NCBI GenBank assembly: GCA_020284085.1
Contig: JACEVL010000338.1
Location: 399,001-463,000 of the forward strand
Direction of reading: 5' to 3'
Source: Aporrectodea caliginosa
Lineage: Eukaryota > Annelida > Clitellata > Crassiclitellata > Lumbricidae
DNA: 64,000 bases
Shown one piece after another: positions 12,722 to 54,000 of the stretch. Within the stretch, counting starts at the first letter, position 1. The number at the start of each line of letters is the position of its first letter. The notes beneath the pieces were generated by a model, which saw only the letters and a list, made by a program, of their open reading frames with translations, was not told where the DNA came from and made no database searches. Both the position numbers and the translations under genes were made by a program.

Positions 12722-12949
12722 TTCCGAGTTTGTTTACGAGAAACGATCGCGAACTGCATAAAATTCGCTAAAAATAGCCTCTCAGCATAAATTGATGACG
12801 TCATTTCTTAGTTGCAAAAACCTCACACTTTTTACACTTTTTGGTTTCGGGACATACAGCTCTTTCAAATGAAGCATTATTAATGTATGTTGCATACATT
12901 TTCTGCTTTCTGCAAGCAAAATCGTTCACGAACTTATTGGACACCCTAT

Positions 12950-15136
12950 ATAACACACAAATTTCACTTAACAGTTCAATAGGTGCAATTATTCCTAAAT
13001 GCTGCCCTACTCGTTAACGGTCGAATGATTGGATTCGTTTTATGACAACTGCAACAAATCAAGTGTACATCTGACTCATCTAAGGAGTTATTTCGGATGA
13101 TGATACATGTAGCAGCCACGAAGCCCACATAATCGGAGATAGAGCTCTGCTCATGCATATTGTCCATGTCTGTAGTCATTTAGTAACAATGGTTCTGCAT
13201 GCGTCATATATGTCACTTTCTATTGTGATGGTGGTGTCATATACGGTCACCACCGCTTTTAAAAGCGACGGTCACAGTCACCACCAGTCCACCTTCCTTT
13301 TGGACCAATATACTGCGGAAATACTTTTGCGATATGACGACGGCGTTATTTTTGGTTTTAAGCAAGTTCAAGCAGTTGCTCATGTTGAAGTAAGCGTCTG
13401 CAGTCAGTATATATATATGTGCTCGGTCCACAATTAACGGCGGTTTATTCTTGCATGCTTATATAACGTATCAACAGTTGTGAAACAGAATGTAAGTATA
13501 TGTGCTTGGTTGTCTGCATGCGAGCATTATATGAATTCGTAGGCCAATACATGTAAATAGGGGAAGAGGAGGTATACGTGGTAGAGGGAGGGAGAAGAGA
13601 ACTCGAGAGGGGAGGGGTATACAGGAGGGAAATCATATCGATTAATATAACAAACATGGCATATATGGGTCAGAGGCTGAGACTGCAGTGACAGAGAGAC
13701 AGAGTCCTCAGTATATAATTGGGTCTCCATTGTGCGGTATACCTTTTATTCTGCTAATGTATTGTAATTGTTATTGTAAATATTATTGTAAATATGACGA
13801 TTTATATATAGCATCGTCGGTATACCAAGCGACTTCTAGGATGCTGTACAAGATGTTTACAGTCATCGCAAATTCTAATGCAAATTGTAAACTCTTGCTT
13901 AAAGTACACTGCAGCACGGCCTCTACACATACACACACACACACACACATACACACACACACACACACATACACACACACACACATACACACACGACTGC
14001 AGACGACGGACGGACGGACGGATGTGCATGTGATGTTTTCTACCTGGTGGATGTTACCCGTATGACCGAACTCATGTTGTTACATGATAGGCATGGGTTC
14101 GTTGTACCGGGTCCCTTCAACCATTGGTCAGATATCATCCGCCATTCCCCCTCCCACCCCCAATCATTTATATGGCGCCCCTATCTTTCGTCGAGTCCCT
14201 TACAAGTCTCGCGTCATTATTTGGCCTTGGCATATTGTAGTAAAGTCCCCACCCCTTACAATGCATTAACGAAGTCCTCTGCCTCACGATGCACTGATCT
14301 TCCCACTGACACCCACTGCAGTGTGTTCAGTATAGATAATAGACCTAATCGTTTCCGAATGAGTTTGCTGTATACGGATCGCCAGTTGAACATAAAATGT
14401 CTTTCCGTGCTGTGAAAGATTTGAACGTCTGCAGCGTTTACTGTCTAACTCCATTATACAGAATGTAGCTATGCATACAGACGTAGAACTATATATATGG
14501 GTCTGGATATTCTCCATTAGCAATTAGCCACACCTGTTCTTGTCTGTTGTTGTATATAGTCTCGCGTCATTATTGGTGCATATAATAAGCTTCAAAACAA
14601 TTCCATGTATTATACGTGGAATTGCTTTGAAGCTTACTTTACAATCGTTGCAGTTGTTGTGCCACTGCGTGTGAGAACAAGTCAGCGATGACCTAATCAC
14701 GATGACCCATTGTGTGTGATTGGCAGCCATGCATACTCCCCCACCCACCCACAACCCACCGTCTGGATACGTATACATGGCCAGAGACTCCATGGAGGCA
14801 TTCACTCCTTTATATTATGTCTTTGTGTATACTTTCATCTGTGCAGCAGTGTCTCGATTTATCAACTGCAGCAGATCTCTGCAGGCTGAATTGTCTTCTG
14901 TGAGTCACCAAAAGTGCAATTGTCTGAAAGTCACCAAGAGACCCCAACTGAGAGACATGTCACATGTGGTGGGTGCCCTGTCTGTAACCACACCCACCGA
15001 TGCCCACATTCTCAGTTAGATAGGCCTATATGTTTCCGTTTAAATGCATATACCAGCAAACATCAGAAGGAAAAGAACGTGCGATAACACTCTACATGCA
15101 TGTAACCTCTAATGGGGTCAGACGAAGTGGGGGGTC

Positions 15137-15172
<36 letters not shown>

Positions 15173-15622
15173 ATATATATATGTATACATAGTAATGAAT
15201 AATGATAATAATTATTAATAATAATTATTTATTATTATTAATAATATAATAATAATAATAGATTATGTTGTTTATGCGTGTGTATGTCTGCTGTGGTTGT
15301 TCGTGTGTCATGATGATCTGTGGATTGCCATGGGCCGTCGTCGGTGGCGATGGCGTTGAGCTCATGAGCAGCAGGAGCAGCAGAGCGATGTCTCCGGATG
15401 AGGTAGTATGTTAGACAGGTCGTCCTCTGTGTTCAACTCTATACACACTGTACAATATACTGCCTTGGATGGAGACCATCTCAAATCGACACAATGCAGC
15501 AGCAGCAGCAGCTCATAGCCTCATACTACAGCAGGATCTATATATCGACGGAACATCCTCCGCTCTAATATACACAGATCGACCAAGCTTATACCACAAC
15601 ATATAGGCCGAAACATAGACTT

Positions 15623-15667
<45 letters not shown>

Positions 15668-16039
15668 TAATTTGAATTGCTTGTGCGGACTATATATAGA
15701 AATAATAACCAGCATTGCCAGAGTATGAGCTGTAATATGCCAAAATAATCTTTGTCGGCGGCAACGGCCTATGTTGTCATAAGCTGCCGTTAAACTGTGG
15801 ACACACACACATTGCCAGAGACACTGATGTAGCAGGCAGTGGATAAACACAAGTACATGCAGACACACTTGATACTCATGCACTCGCGTGTTAGTGATTT
15901 TTATTTGTCCCATGCATGGGACAAAAAAATTACTCACACGCCTGACCCAGTGAAACAAGTGCAAAGCTGCAAGCCATTTCTTTCTCTGTCTCTTTCTGTC
16001 TCTGTCCCTCTGTCTGTCTGACTGTCTGTCCGTCTGTCT

Positions 16040-16104
<65 letters not shown>

Positions 16105-16179
16105 CTCTCTCTCTCTCTACGCGTGTGTGTGTGTGTGTTTACAGACGTTGCTGCTTGGTCTATCGGTCTCTCTCTATAT

Positions 16180-16211
<32 letters not shown>

Positions 16212-17555
16212 TCCACTCTCTGATCATGAAGTTCTGACTAGTTTCAGTGATAGTCTATAAAGAGAGAGAAATCACTTTCCGTCAATTCCAAATATCCTGA
16301 GTTACAGATTCAATTTTTTTTAATAGTTAACTATTTAAGAATTGACAATTAATTAATAGTTAATTGTGATTAAATCTATTCCCCCAATAAATCATGACAA
16401 ATAAAAAAATTAACATTGTTCATTATTTATAATTTAATAATATTATTAACTTATCAATATTTATAGGTAGTTAGTAGTTACTTAGTTATTTGTTCGTATT
16501 GGTATAGTCTTGTTTACGTTTCTCAGTTCAAATGTCTTCCTTCGTATTATAAATTAAACAAACCAGCATGTTAACACTGCTATATAGGTTCTAGTGAGCA
16601 TGTTTGTTGGCAATAGGCCTATAACCGGCTGAGATAAAAAAAACTCTCAGACGGAACTGAAGAGCTATTATAATACGGGGCACCATGTATAACAAGCGGT
16701 CTTCGATAATCGTTAAAAGTAAATGTAATCGTTAACATTAATTAACGATTAATCGATTAATTAATCGTTAACTTCTGCAACCCTATAGTACTGAGCCGTA
16801 AGAATCAGTTACGTCATGCATGAGTCACATGTATACACTGTTCATCTTATACATACTCTCAGCTTATTTTGTGGGTTCGCTGAAAGCTCAATCGGAGTGG
16901 GTGATATGTGTATTAGGCCTACGTATGTTTCAGACATGACGTTTTACGGAGCAAGATTCTACAGGACAATCTGCAACTCAATAAGATGTCATGGAATTAA
17001 CCATTTATTAAAATACATAGATAAGGCACAAAAGTATCAAAAGACTGCAGTTATAATACTGGATGTCATTTCCAGTGTTCGAATTATACTAGATTATAAT
17101 GCTTGCTATATATAAGTATAGTAGAATTTAGTAGAATTTAATAAATTGTTCAACTGAATTTTGCAAGAGCAATTTCTCGCAGCTGTTGTCAATTGCACAG
17201 TTCAACTATTTACAAAGTTTTAGTTGAGATGTTCCAGATGGACTTTATGGGAATTAGTTGTTTGTTGCATTAACTTCTTAAAGAGCAAAATAAATCACAG
17301 GGTGCGATGGCTTTTTTGTAGAATGTGCCAATATTTCGGATGGATGGAATGAAGTTGAATAAAGCTATGGAATACAATAAATAGATGACTAGATGGAATC
17401 GTGGATGGATTCGTGATTTTTATGATTGTTTTGTAGTGCTGGTATACTGATACTGCAGCAGAGATTTTAAATAGACGGAATTATCTGTCTGCAGTGTATG
17501 TATACATGGTCGATGGCTGTATACAAAGAGATGCTGCAGCAGGTGATGATGGACG
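12950..17555. other. Non-genic region with microsatellites
   Basis: No exon was recognised on either strand. Contents are CA arrays (13927-13995), a hairpin (14587-14635), TG then TA tracts (15139-15182), TA (15629-15663), CT/TA/CT (16036-16118), AT-rich sequence, and a tandem GTTAA/ATTAATCG stretch (16700-16770). This region lies just downstream of the Ig gene's stop codon and probably includes its 3' UTR. Confidence 0.6.
14587..14635. repeat. 49-bp near-perfect hairpin
   Basis: The left arm AAGCTTCAAAACAATTCCATG is matched by the reverse complement of the right arm with about two mismatches across 21 bp, leaving a 7-base loop. The role is unknown. Confidence 0.8.
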
Positions 17556-17561
17556 ACTAGA

Positions 17562-44948
<27,387 letters not shown>

Positions 44949-45289
44949 CGTCTTCTCCACCACCTCCTCCTCCTCCTCCTCCTCCTTCTCCTCCTCCTCT
45001 TCTTCCTCTTTCACCTCCTCCTCGTTTCTTTCCTCTTCTCTCTTTCGATCGCCGATTGAAGGAAAACAAACAGATCCCTCATTATCCACGCAGCCAACTA
45101 TTCGTCTTTTACCAAAAGCAAGTACAATGCCCATACTTTTCATCTATTTCGACAAGGGTTAGTGAGAATCTTGAACATTGTAAAGATAAACAAATTACAG
45201 ACTGGTACTTTTATGTTCAGATACAGTATATATTCACAAAGCCTTACCATTGAATTTTAAAGATTGCTAACTTCACTCGTTAAAATGAG

Positions 45290-45962
45290 AAAGATAATCG
45301 CAACACAAGGACCAAGGAAACTCTCCGCCCAGTCAGATTTCACACCAATAATCTGCCTTGGTAGATTCGTAACCTGAAAATCTTAGCTTCCTTCAAAAAT
45401 GCTTTAAGAATGCACCTACTAACTACCATTTGAAATGAATGTGGGCTCTACTCAGAATTCTTCTCTCCTCGACTACGTGTACCTCTCAAATAACTGCTCT
45501 AAGTTTGCCTACCCTATTATTCACATAATTCTCCTCCTTATGCTGGTAATTGTCTAATGATTAGGTATGTTGTTGTTAGTTAAAAACAGTTAAGAATAAC
45601 ATGCAACGTTACTGTTGTCAAACTGAGCTCTACTATCTCACAGATTAGAAATATGTATCGTGGTGTCTGGCTCCTCGTACCACTATAATATTTCGTTTAA
45701 TTGTCACTTTAGGTTGTCGGCACTTGGAATTGTCACGCACAACTGATTCTATGTCACCGCTTGGGGTTCCTGCCTAGCGGGACTCTGGTCCCTATTGGAT
45801 CTCCCAATTGTTTCCCTTTACTAAGTACCTAGCCAATCTGTACCTACTTTTAACAATTGTTTGTTTGTTTTTCAGAAATGCTGTACTCAATACTCATGGA
45901 CTGTAACTGAAATTGTGAAACAATAAAAACCGATTTGATCTGATTAGATTTGATTTGATTTA
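45290..45962 (+). mobile_element. LINE 3'-end remnant with GATTT tail
   Basis: The stretch ends in ATTGTGAAACAATAAAAACC and a tandem GATTT/GATCT tail (45935-45960), typical of non-LTR 3' ends. The region before it has no long open frame. Confidence 0.45.
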
Positions 45963-46139
45963 CCCCTTTATAATTATAAGTAAGTAAGTAAGTATATAAA
46001 CGCTGGTCTAAGCTAATCTCATCCAGTCTAATTTAATATCGAATCTGATCAGCAGCCGGACTGAAGTCTAGCTCAGAGTTTACTTAATTACTTTGCCTCT
46101 AGTGCGTGTCTCCGTTAATCGTAGCCTAATCGTAACCAA

Positions 46140-46500
46140 ATATTTATATAGCGCCACTCAATATCAGAGGCGCTCCCGACCCGGGCATGTGTCTTCACTG
46201 GTAAAGAGAGAGGTTTTCAGACGCTTGCGGAACTGGTCAAAAAGGTCGGCCCGGAGGGACTGAGGTAACTGGTTCCAGCTATAATTGGGACCAACAATAG
46301 CGAAACTCCTAAACTGGGCCGTAGAAGTACGTACCCGCGGGACAACCAAGTGACCGCGGGCCGCGTACCGAAGGAAGGAGCGACTGAGAAGAGAAGATAC
46401 TGGGATACAATATAACCTAAGATAGTGGGGAGCAGAGCCAGCAGAACAGTAACGCATTAGGGAGCAGACCTTGAATTGGATACGCTGGCGGATGGGGAGC
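46140..46500 (-). mobile_element. L2-type LINE C-terminal fragment plus tail
   Basis: The minus-strand frame 46457-46185 contains YNSxLP-type LINE C-terminal features: SFAIVGPNYSWNQLPQSLRA then FDQFRKRLKTSLF. The tail TTTATATAGCGCCACTCAAT follows at 46142-46162, again tying the SINE family A tail to a LINE. Confidence 0.72.
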
Positions 46501-46589
46501 CAGCGCAGGAGTCACGGATAAAAGAGGAGATATTGTCAAATTTCGCAATGCCCACTATGAGGCGGGCAGCAATGGGTTAAAGAAATTTC

Positions 46590-47520
46590 CACTGAAAAGT
46601 TCTGAGATTTTCGCTTAAGAGCGCTGAAGAAATCCGGAGCTTGTTGCTTAACTCCGCTGAAGAAATCCTGAGATTTTCCTAATCCGACGAAGAAATCGGG
46701 AGATATTGCCTAAAATCTGCTTAAGAAATCCGGATTTTTCGCTGAAAACTGCTGCAGAAATCAGGAATTTTTAGTTGAAAACTGCTGAAGAAATCCACAT
46801 TTTTCGCTGAAAACTACTCAAGAAATCTGGATTTTTTAGTTGAAAAACTGCTGGAATCCTGTATCTTTCGCTAAAAGCTCCTGAAGAAATCCTGAGCTTT
46901 TCCCTAATCCGATGAAGAAATCGGGAGATATTTCCTAAAATCTACTTAATAAATCCGGATTTTTCGATGAAAACTGCTCAAGAAATCTGGAATTTTTAGT
47001 TGAAAACTGATGGAATCCTGTGCCTTTCGCTAAAAACTGCTGAATGAATTCGGAATTTTTCTCTAAAAACTGCTGAAGGAATAGCCTACTGTATTTTTCG
47101 CTAAACACTGTTGAAGGAATCCTGTAGGCCTACTTTTCGTTAAAACTGCTGAAGGAATGCGGAATTTTTCGCTAAAAACTGCTGAAGTAATCCTGATTCC
47201 TGTATATTTCGCTAAAAACTCCTGAAGGAATCCGGAATTTTTCGCTGAAAACTGCTGATGGAATCCTGTATTTTTCGCTAAGCACCCTTGAAGGAATGCT
47301 GTACCTTTCGTTAATAGGCCTGCCCTATATAGGCCTACTACTGAAGGAATGCGGAATTTTTCACTAAAAACTGCTGAAGCAATCCTGTAGTTTTCGCTAA
47401 AAACTACTGAAGAAATCCGGAATTTTTCGTTAAAAACTGCTAAAGGAATCCTATATTTTCACTAAAAACTGCTAGCCTAAAGGAATCCTGTATTTTTCGC
47501 AGAAAACTGATGAGTTAGGC
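46590..47520. repeat. Degenerate roughly 30-bp minisatellite
   Basis: About 30 imperfect units of the type GAAGAAATCCGGATTTTTCG followed by CTAAAAACTG. Units vary in length and sequence, so this is an old array. Confidence 0.88.
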
Positions 47521-47584
47521 CTATTCGTAATTTACGGCATAACTTAATTTGCGGCATAGGCCTAACTTGCGCTTTAAAATCTTC

Positions 47585-47591
47585 ATAGAAT

Positions 47592-47628
<37 letters not shown>

Positions 47629-50600
47629 TAATAATAAAAAATAGTAGGCCTACATTAATAATAATAGGCCTACATAATGATAATAATTATAATCTTACTA
47701 GTTATAGTTCGGAGTTTGCAGTTGATGAATTATTTCTATCGCAACAAACCGTCTTCGTGAGTTGGAGTTGCCGCCGGATGTTTAGCCTAGATTAACGAAT
47801 TACTGATAGTACTTTGCTTAGTTCGGTCATTTTGCCATTCATAATATTATTTGTTTTGGTGTAAATTCCATCGATAGAAAATCTCGCTGACGTGGTTACC
47901 ATGGTAATCGATGGCGTCATCATGACGTTTACAAACACAAAACAAAGATCATAAGTGAAGTCAAGCGTTTCTATATTTAGGGGCGAAATCTCTAGTTACT
48001 GTTACAGTAGCCAAATTGCGATCAAAGACAATGCAATACAACCGACCAAGAATGGCCTCCCTCTGGAGCTTCACCTCTTTCCCAGGACCATCTCTCCCAT
48101 GATTTTTTCTCACCTTCAGACTGTTCTTTTTAGCTGTGCTGTAATTGGGAGCGCCTCTCAGTAATTTTCTTGAAGGGGTGCTATAATATTATAACTGTTC
48201 GACATGAATAAAAGAATGAATTCAGTCAGTTTCAGTACTTCTGCGACTGTTTTAGACTTTTTGTCTTCGTCATAGTTGGCTACAATGATTGTACAATCGC
48301 TCGAATGCTTGCCCCTTGAGCACGCATTGTGGCTTAGTTTCGAGGCATTTGCTGCAAGAGATGCACGTTCAAGAAATTGTCTTTGCATGGGTCACATGCT
48401 AATGCGTGATGCTGGATGTCAGACCAGAGAAACGCCGGTGTCACGAAATATACTATCGCCCTAAATGAGTATCTCCCTTAGCGAAATGGAGCAGGCCCTA
48501 TCCGGTTTAGTTTGCATAATTAATGGCGGTTTCTAAGTGTATTAGGCCTATTCAGTCGTACTGCTTGGATTGATTGCACAAAGAAATTTTTTTTAGGTTG
48601 CGTATCTTTAGTTTGTACGTTGAGTCGTTGACCTGAAATTAATTTACTTCGATTTTGGTTATTTTGACTGGATTTTCGTCTTGGCTATTGTGGCAGTCTA
48701 ACAAAAATGTTCAACCTCTGTTTGCATATTTATCAGACTTGTGATCAACAAACAATAAACACAATGGCAGGGCTGAATATAATTGTAATCTAGAAATTTC
48801 TACAGCACCAAAAAAGGGGAAGTCATGGGAACCAGCTTATTCACAGGCGCTTAGTCAAAACAGAATCGATAGGGAGTGGGGGTTCCAGGTCAAGATCCCA
48901 AGGGGTCAAGCAAATACTTTGCCCTTTCTCGATAACTCTGAATCTCTACCAGTAAAAGGCGCCTCATAAATATTTGAAATGAACGAGAATTCTGACAATG
49001 AATGATCATTCAGCAGAAATGTCGTTAGGTTAGGATCGAATGAAACGGAATTTCCATTGACAACCAAGAAGAAGAAGAAGAACAGATTTCCATTTTATTC
49101 TACATTCAGTTTATCCAAAGAATCAATATTCACGATTGATCCGACTAACAAGGGAGGCAGTTTCAACAGCCAACCCAGAAACATATCTCCACCACTTTCT
49201 CGACAAATCCAATTATGCATCTGTTTAAATAACTTAACAAAGAAAAACAACAAATAGCTTCCATCAAAACGACAGACTTTTCTCATTTCACATTGGAACA
49301 GTTTTTGGGTCAGTATATCCGATTCAACCAGACATTTCGTTGGACCAATCGAAATTTAATCACGACGTTGACAGATCATCACGGAAACAGATAATCAACT
49401 AATTCTATCCTTGGATATATTTATTTATATATATATATTTTATATTTATTTAAAATAGCAACAAAACAAACAACTCTGAATCATAATTATATCTCTGTTT
49501 AAACAGATTGACAGGACCGGGCAAAGAAACAACAACAATGTTCTAAGCTAGGCTAAGAACCTCCTCCTCCCTGCCAGCAGCAGCAGTTCCATCGCCAGTA
49601 TTAGACTGTAATTGTAAATTTATATAGCGCTACTTCAAGTGAGACTCGTCATCAGAGGCACTCCTGACCCAACACAATGAATGAATCCATGATCAGAATG
49701 GTCTTCAAGTGTTTGTGGAAATTAGGCAAAGACAGGCTGAGAAGGAGTTCACGTTGAAGGTTGTTAGGCAATTTCTTCCAGTGGGATGGGCTATTAAACC
49801 TCTGTGCTGAACTGTGGAAGTCTGGTCCGGTGGAACAACAGAGTCACCTTGTGTAGCAGAGCGGAGAAATCTGTGACGAGGAATGGAAGAGACTGAGACA
49901 CAAAGCGAACTGAGATCAGACAAAGAAGCTAAACAATTACGCATCAACATCACTGACAGTAGACGTTGCAAAGCATCCTAGAAGTAGAGCTCCTGCTACC
50001 GATGATGCAGTATAAACTGTTGTCCTAACTACAATCACATCAAGATCTTAACATCAATGGGCCCTGTATGGGCTCTACAGGTGTCCCCCATATGAGGGAA
50101 TATGGGTCCCAAATGGGGTCCATGGGGGGCATGCTGGCAAGGAGTTTGGTTGTGGCATTTAATGCAGCAGCCTAAGGCAATTAAGAGATGGCTCAACCAT
50201 CTAACTCCGTAATCTAAACTAAATGCAGAGGGGGGAGGAGAGTCGATTGAAACAACTGAATGCAACACGATTACAATGATGATGATGATGAAGCCACTCT
50301 AAGAGCAGCAACTCTCAACTGACAACCGCGTTGCCTAGTAACAACGTAAAAACCTGTCGCAGCAACCAATCGGAAATCTTCGAGTGTTTTTCCGACGATG
50401 ATCGATGCAGCCGATCGATGGATCCAAAGAGAAAAACGATCACTAACAAGAAACAACAAAATATGGATAACGATACGGACAACCATAGACGACTCCCTCC
50501 TCCTTCATCAACTGTTCTGCCCATGTCTGTCACAGATCGATCGATGTGACGACGACGACATTTCAGGTGACAGCTTTTCAAGCACAGCGTTGCGTGCCAA

Positions 50601-50719
50601 TCCGACACCCAGAATCAAGCATTAGCTTCGAATAATCAAGTTAAGTTCAAGTGTAACCTAATTGTACGTGACATACAAACACCGAACGACAGCTTGTGAC
50701 GCGTGTCACCGTCCGCCTG
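47585..50719. other. Intergenic region between NF1 and the Ig gene
   Basis: Contains ATA microsatellite (47590-47640), SINE family A tail pieces (48143-48180 plus; 49612-49675 minus) and a LINE C-terminal remnant (49971-49705, minus). The NF1 3' UTR probably occupies the right-hand part; no single poly(A) signal stood out. No gene was recognised. Confidence 0.55.
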
Positions 50720-51064
50720 TCACTCGAAGGAGTCGGACGGTGGCTTCTTGGACGTCGTCGTGTTCGTTCCCTTGAAGCTGCCGGCGCGTGGGTGTTTGGT
50801 GTTCATGTGACTGGCCGATCCGTGACGGATCCGGTTTCCGTTGGAGCAGGTCAACGTCAGGTCGGACGAGTCCTTATCCGTCGGCGACTGGAGGCTTCCC
50901 ATGCTGAGACTGGACATGGAGGACGACAGGTTCAGGTTGGACGAGATGCCAAGCGATCCGGGATAGTTGTTCTGAACGTCAAGGTCATCACCAGGCAGAC
51001 ACGTCTCAACCATCGCCTCCAGGCAGTTGACAAACAGCTCCGCATTGTCCTGATTCTGCGTCGT
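50720..51064 (-). CDS. NF1: NF1 last coding exon
   Basis: Acceptor TTGGTATTGTTAG, phase 0, 115 codons including TGA (50720-50722). Starts [20 protein letters not shown]; contains [20 protein letters not shown] and the conserved C-terminal RHGSAS and RAGSFK. Diverges in the final 20 residues. Confidence 0.93.
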   Translation of the reverse strand, partial: TTQNQDNAELFVNCLEAMVETCLPGDDLDVQNNYPGSLGISSNLNLSSSMSSLSMGSLQSPTDKDSSDLTLTCSNGNRIRHGSASHMNTKHPRAGSFKGTNTTTSKKPPSDSFE

Positions 51065-54000
51065 CTAACAATACCAACTGTAATTAGTAACTGCTATAAC
51101 ATTGGTGTCTAATGCACAAGGCATCCACTGATGGCACATCAAAACCAAGTCATAATCAGGTCAATACGAAGAAGACAACAACCGCACAACATGCACCATC
51201 ATCATCACCCTATACAAGCACACACACATACACGTGTAACTGGTTACTGATGCAGTTAAGAAGCCATGAATGATGATGCCAGAATCTCCGTTCTCTGTTA
51301 ATTAAATGTATCGGTCGAAAGAAAGCACAGCCTTCGCATCTGAAAACATCCAAGAGAAATTAATAAAATCTACTCTCAACCAACACTATCACAGTATTAT
51401 TATTATTATCACGTCATACACCAGTTGCAGCACAAGACAAGCTACCGGGTACTAGTTACAATGACCACATGTGAGATCTAGTGCATTATATACCAGCAGC
51501 AGCACAAGAGAAGCTACTAGTTACAATGACCACATGATGTGTTCCTTTAGCACTGACCATCATCTGTCCCAATCAACGAAAGGAACATCTAAGCAAAGAG
51601 GTCGTCCAGTGGATAACCAATTGGTCATCTGCTGGAGAAACCTTAAGTCAGGCTAGAGCAGGCAAGCAATTGAAAATAGTCATTACATAACATGACATCA
51701 GATGCTCCTGATCAGATGGTGGACAGAACAAGCGCATCATATCAGCTGTTCTCGTCTCTTACCTTCGTAAATGGTCCGGCAAACCTCCACAGCCCTCCGA
51801 ACCCAATACCTACAACAGACACAGAGCACAATCAGAAGATGCTGACAAGAGAACATCAATCACACACACCTTAAATATATACAGATACACGGCTCAAGTG
51901 CTTTCTGGCTTAGCTTAGGACAGAGAGCGTCTCTCATTAGGTGCTCCTTACATGGCATCGGTGCCACCTGGACCAGCAAACAAGAAAGTCTTTGGAACTA
52001 GGCAAGGTGAGAGGGTTGGTGAAGGAAGGGACACAATCCATCGTCTTTCTCAACTTAATTTAATGAGTTAATGTTTTCAATGTGTTTCTTCTAATGAAAG
52101 AGAAAGTAGCATAACTTGTCAGATGGCTCTCTGCATCTTTCAACTCAGTTAGCAAGTTATCCATCAATGCCTTACATTCAAAAAGCAGCATCATAAATCA
52201 GTGACTACGATTACCTTACTTGGTCCTACTGATTACGCCTAAGTTGGGAAATGCATGTATGTTGGATGTAGAGGCACCACATAAATGGGTGTGCATATCT
52301 TAGTATTAGTAGAAAAGAAGACAGAGAGAGCACTCTCATCTTACAGCCTGAACTAGTTTACAAATATTATGAACAAACAGTCAGCTGCCGTCAGGTCACC
52401 GTCAGAAAGTGTTCGTCCAATGAATTGAAGACAGCCACTCAACCAACCGTCTATTAAATGGTGACTCATCCCCACATGCACAAACACAGGCAATGACAAC
52501 ATCTGAAGAAACTATGAAGACATGCAAACAACAACTGAAAATAACGGAGTCCATGTACAGTCAGCTGCAGAACATGCATTCTTAAGACTTCCAACATACA
52601 CTGATGACATACACTTCTCCGTTCTTATACATCTCTTCATTTTCGACTCATCTACAGCACCCCTTTCTTTGGCCTCAGTTGTGCTACAGTACCATATAAA
52701 TCATCTTATTATTATTATTACTATTATTATTATTATTATTATTATTACTATTATATTATTATTATTACTATTATTATTATTACTATTATTATTATTATTA
52801 CTATTATTATTATTATTACTATTATATTATTATTATCATACCAATATAACACCATAAGGGAAATCTTTAGGCATCATAATTTCAATTCGTTCCAACATAA
52901 GCTCGTCGTCATAACAGAATATTTGACAAGATTCACAAAGAAACCATGTTATAAGAAGAAGCGTTCAGTGAGCAGACCTCTCTCTCTCCATCAGCATGCC
53001 AATCCTTCAAATAACAAACCACAATCTACACTGACGACACACACATACACACACACACACTCGTGTCGACTGAAGTGGATACAGAGACAGGGAGCCCATC
53101 ACTTTCCCCGCAGTCTGGCTCGACAGAGACAATACCGTGGGTGTTGTCGTTGTCATCGCCGCTGCCACCTGAGTATCAATTGACTCACTTTGTAGGTAAG
53201 AGAGTGGCTGTTGCGAGGGGTCTTCGGTGAGGACAGTGTTGAGTATGATACGTTGAACGGCGTTCAGAGTGGCCTGGTCGTGGCACAGCGACAGAGAGCT
53301 GTTGATTTTGGAATCTAAGAGAGTATGTCTAGCGACAAACAAATGCCAAAACAAAAACAAAGGTCTACAACAAAAGGAACAAAATGACAACAACAACAGC
53401 AAAAGAGAAGACAAATGAAATGACTAACATAACACACGTAACAAACGCATGCAACAGCAACACGCCAACCAATATTAATTATAATCGATCTACGTCCGAC
53501 AAAACAACAACTGCATGAAAACCAAAGAAACACTTATTAACCAAATAATAAGCATCGGAGTTGGTCAATTTGGTCGACTTCTTGGTCTATTGTGTAGTTA
53601 GTGTTACACAAGACCCAACCACATCAGTTTCTCTACATCTGTACAGTTTTCTTTTAAACAAATTACGGCTTTTGATTTCTGTGCTTCTCTTAAAGGTTAC
53701 AAACACTGAACTTCAGCTAATAACTTTGAACGAATCATTTATTAGAGAAGCAGTTGTTGAAATGCAGAATGTGGAGCCCTGAGATTGTTGTCGTCCAGAG
53801 AATGCTCAAACTCAGGCAAAACTCATGCAAACATACGTTTCACGAACAAAACAAGTGAAACCCAACCAAAGACGACGAGGAAAACAGAAGAGCAAGCGAA
53901 ACCAAATGACACTGACAGAACATGAAGCCAGGCATCAGCCAGATTCCCTTCCATGCCTCGTGCGCTCTCTCTCCTTCTCTCTCTTCCATCTTTCCATCTG

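Larger units (their letters stand above)
10609..12948 (-). mobile_element. Tc1/mariner-type DNA transposon (inactive)
   Basis: Terminal inverted repeats of about 29 bp bound the element. The left end (10609-10637) shares AAGTTCGTGAACGA with the reverse complement of the right end (12915-12948). After subtracting the nested MITE at 10687-11666, the element is about 1.36 kb, normal for the family. It carries one transposase pseudogene on the minus strand. Flanking TA duplications are not clear at the left side. Confidence 0.85.

Noticed and set aside
16816..17115. 99-residue plus-strand frame
   Set aside because: No domain, no splice context, AT-rich DNA; within chance expectation.
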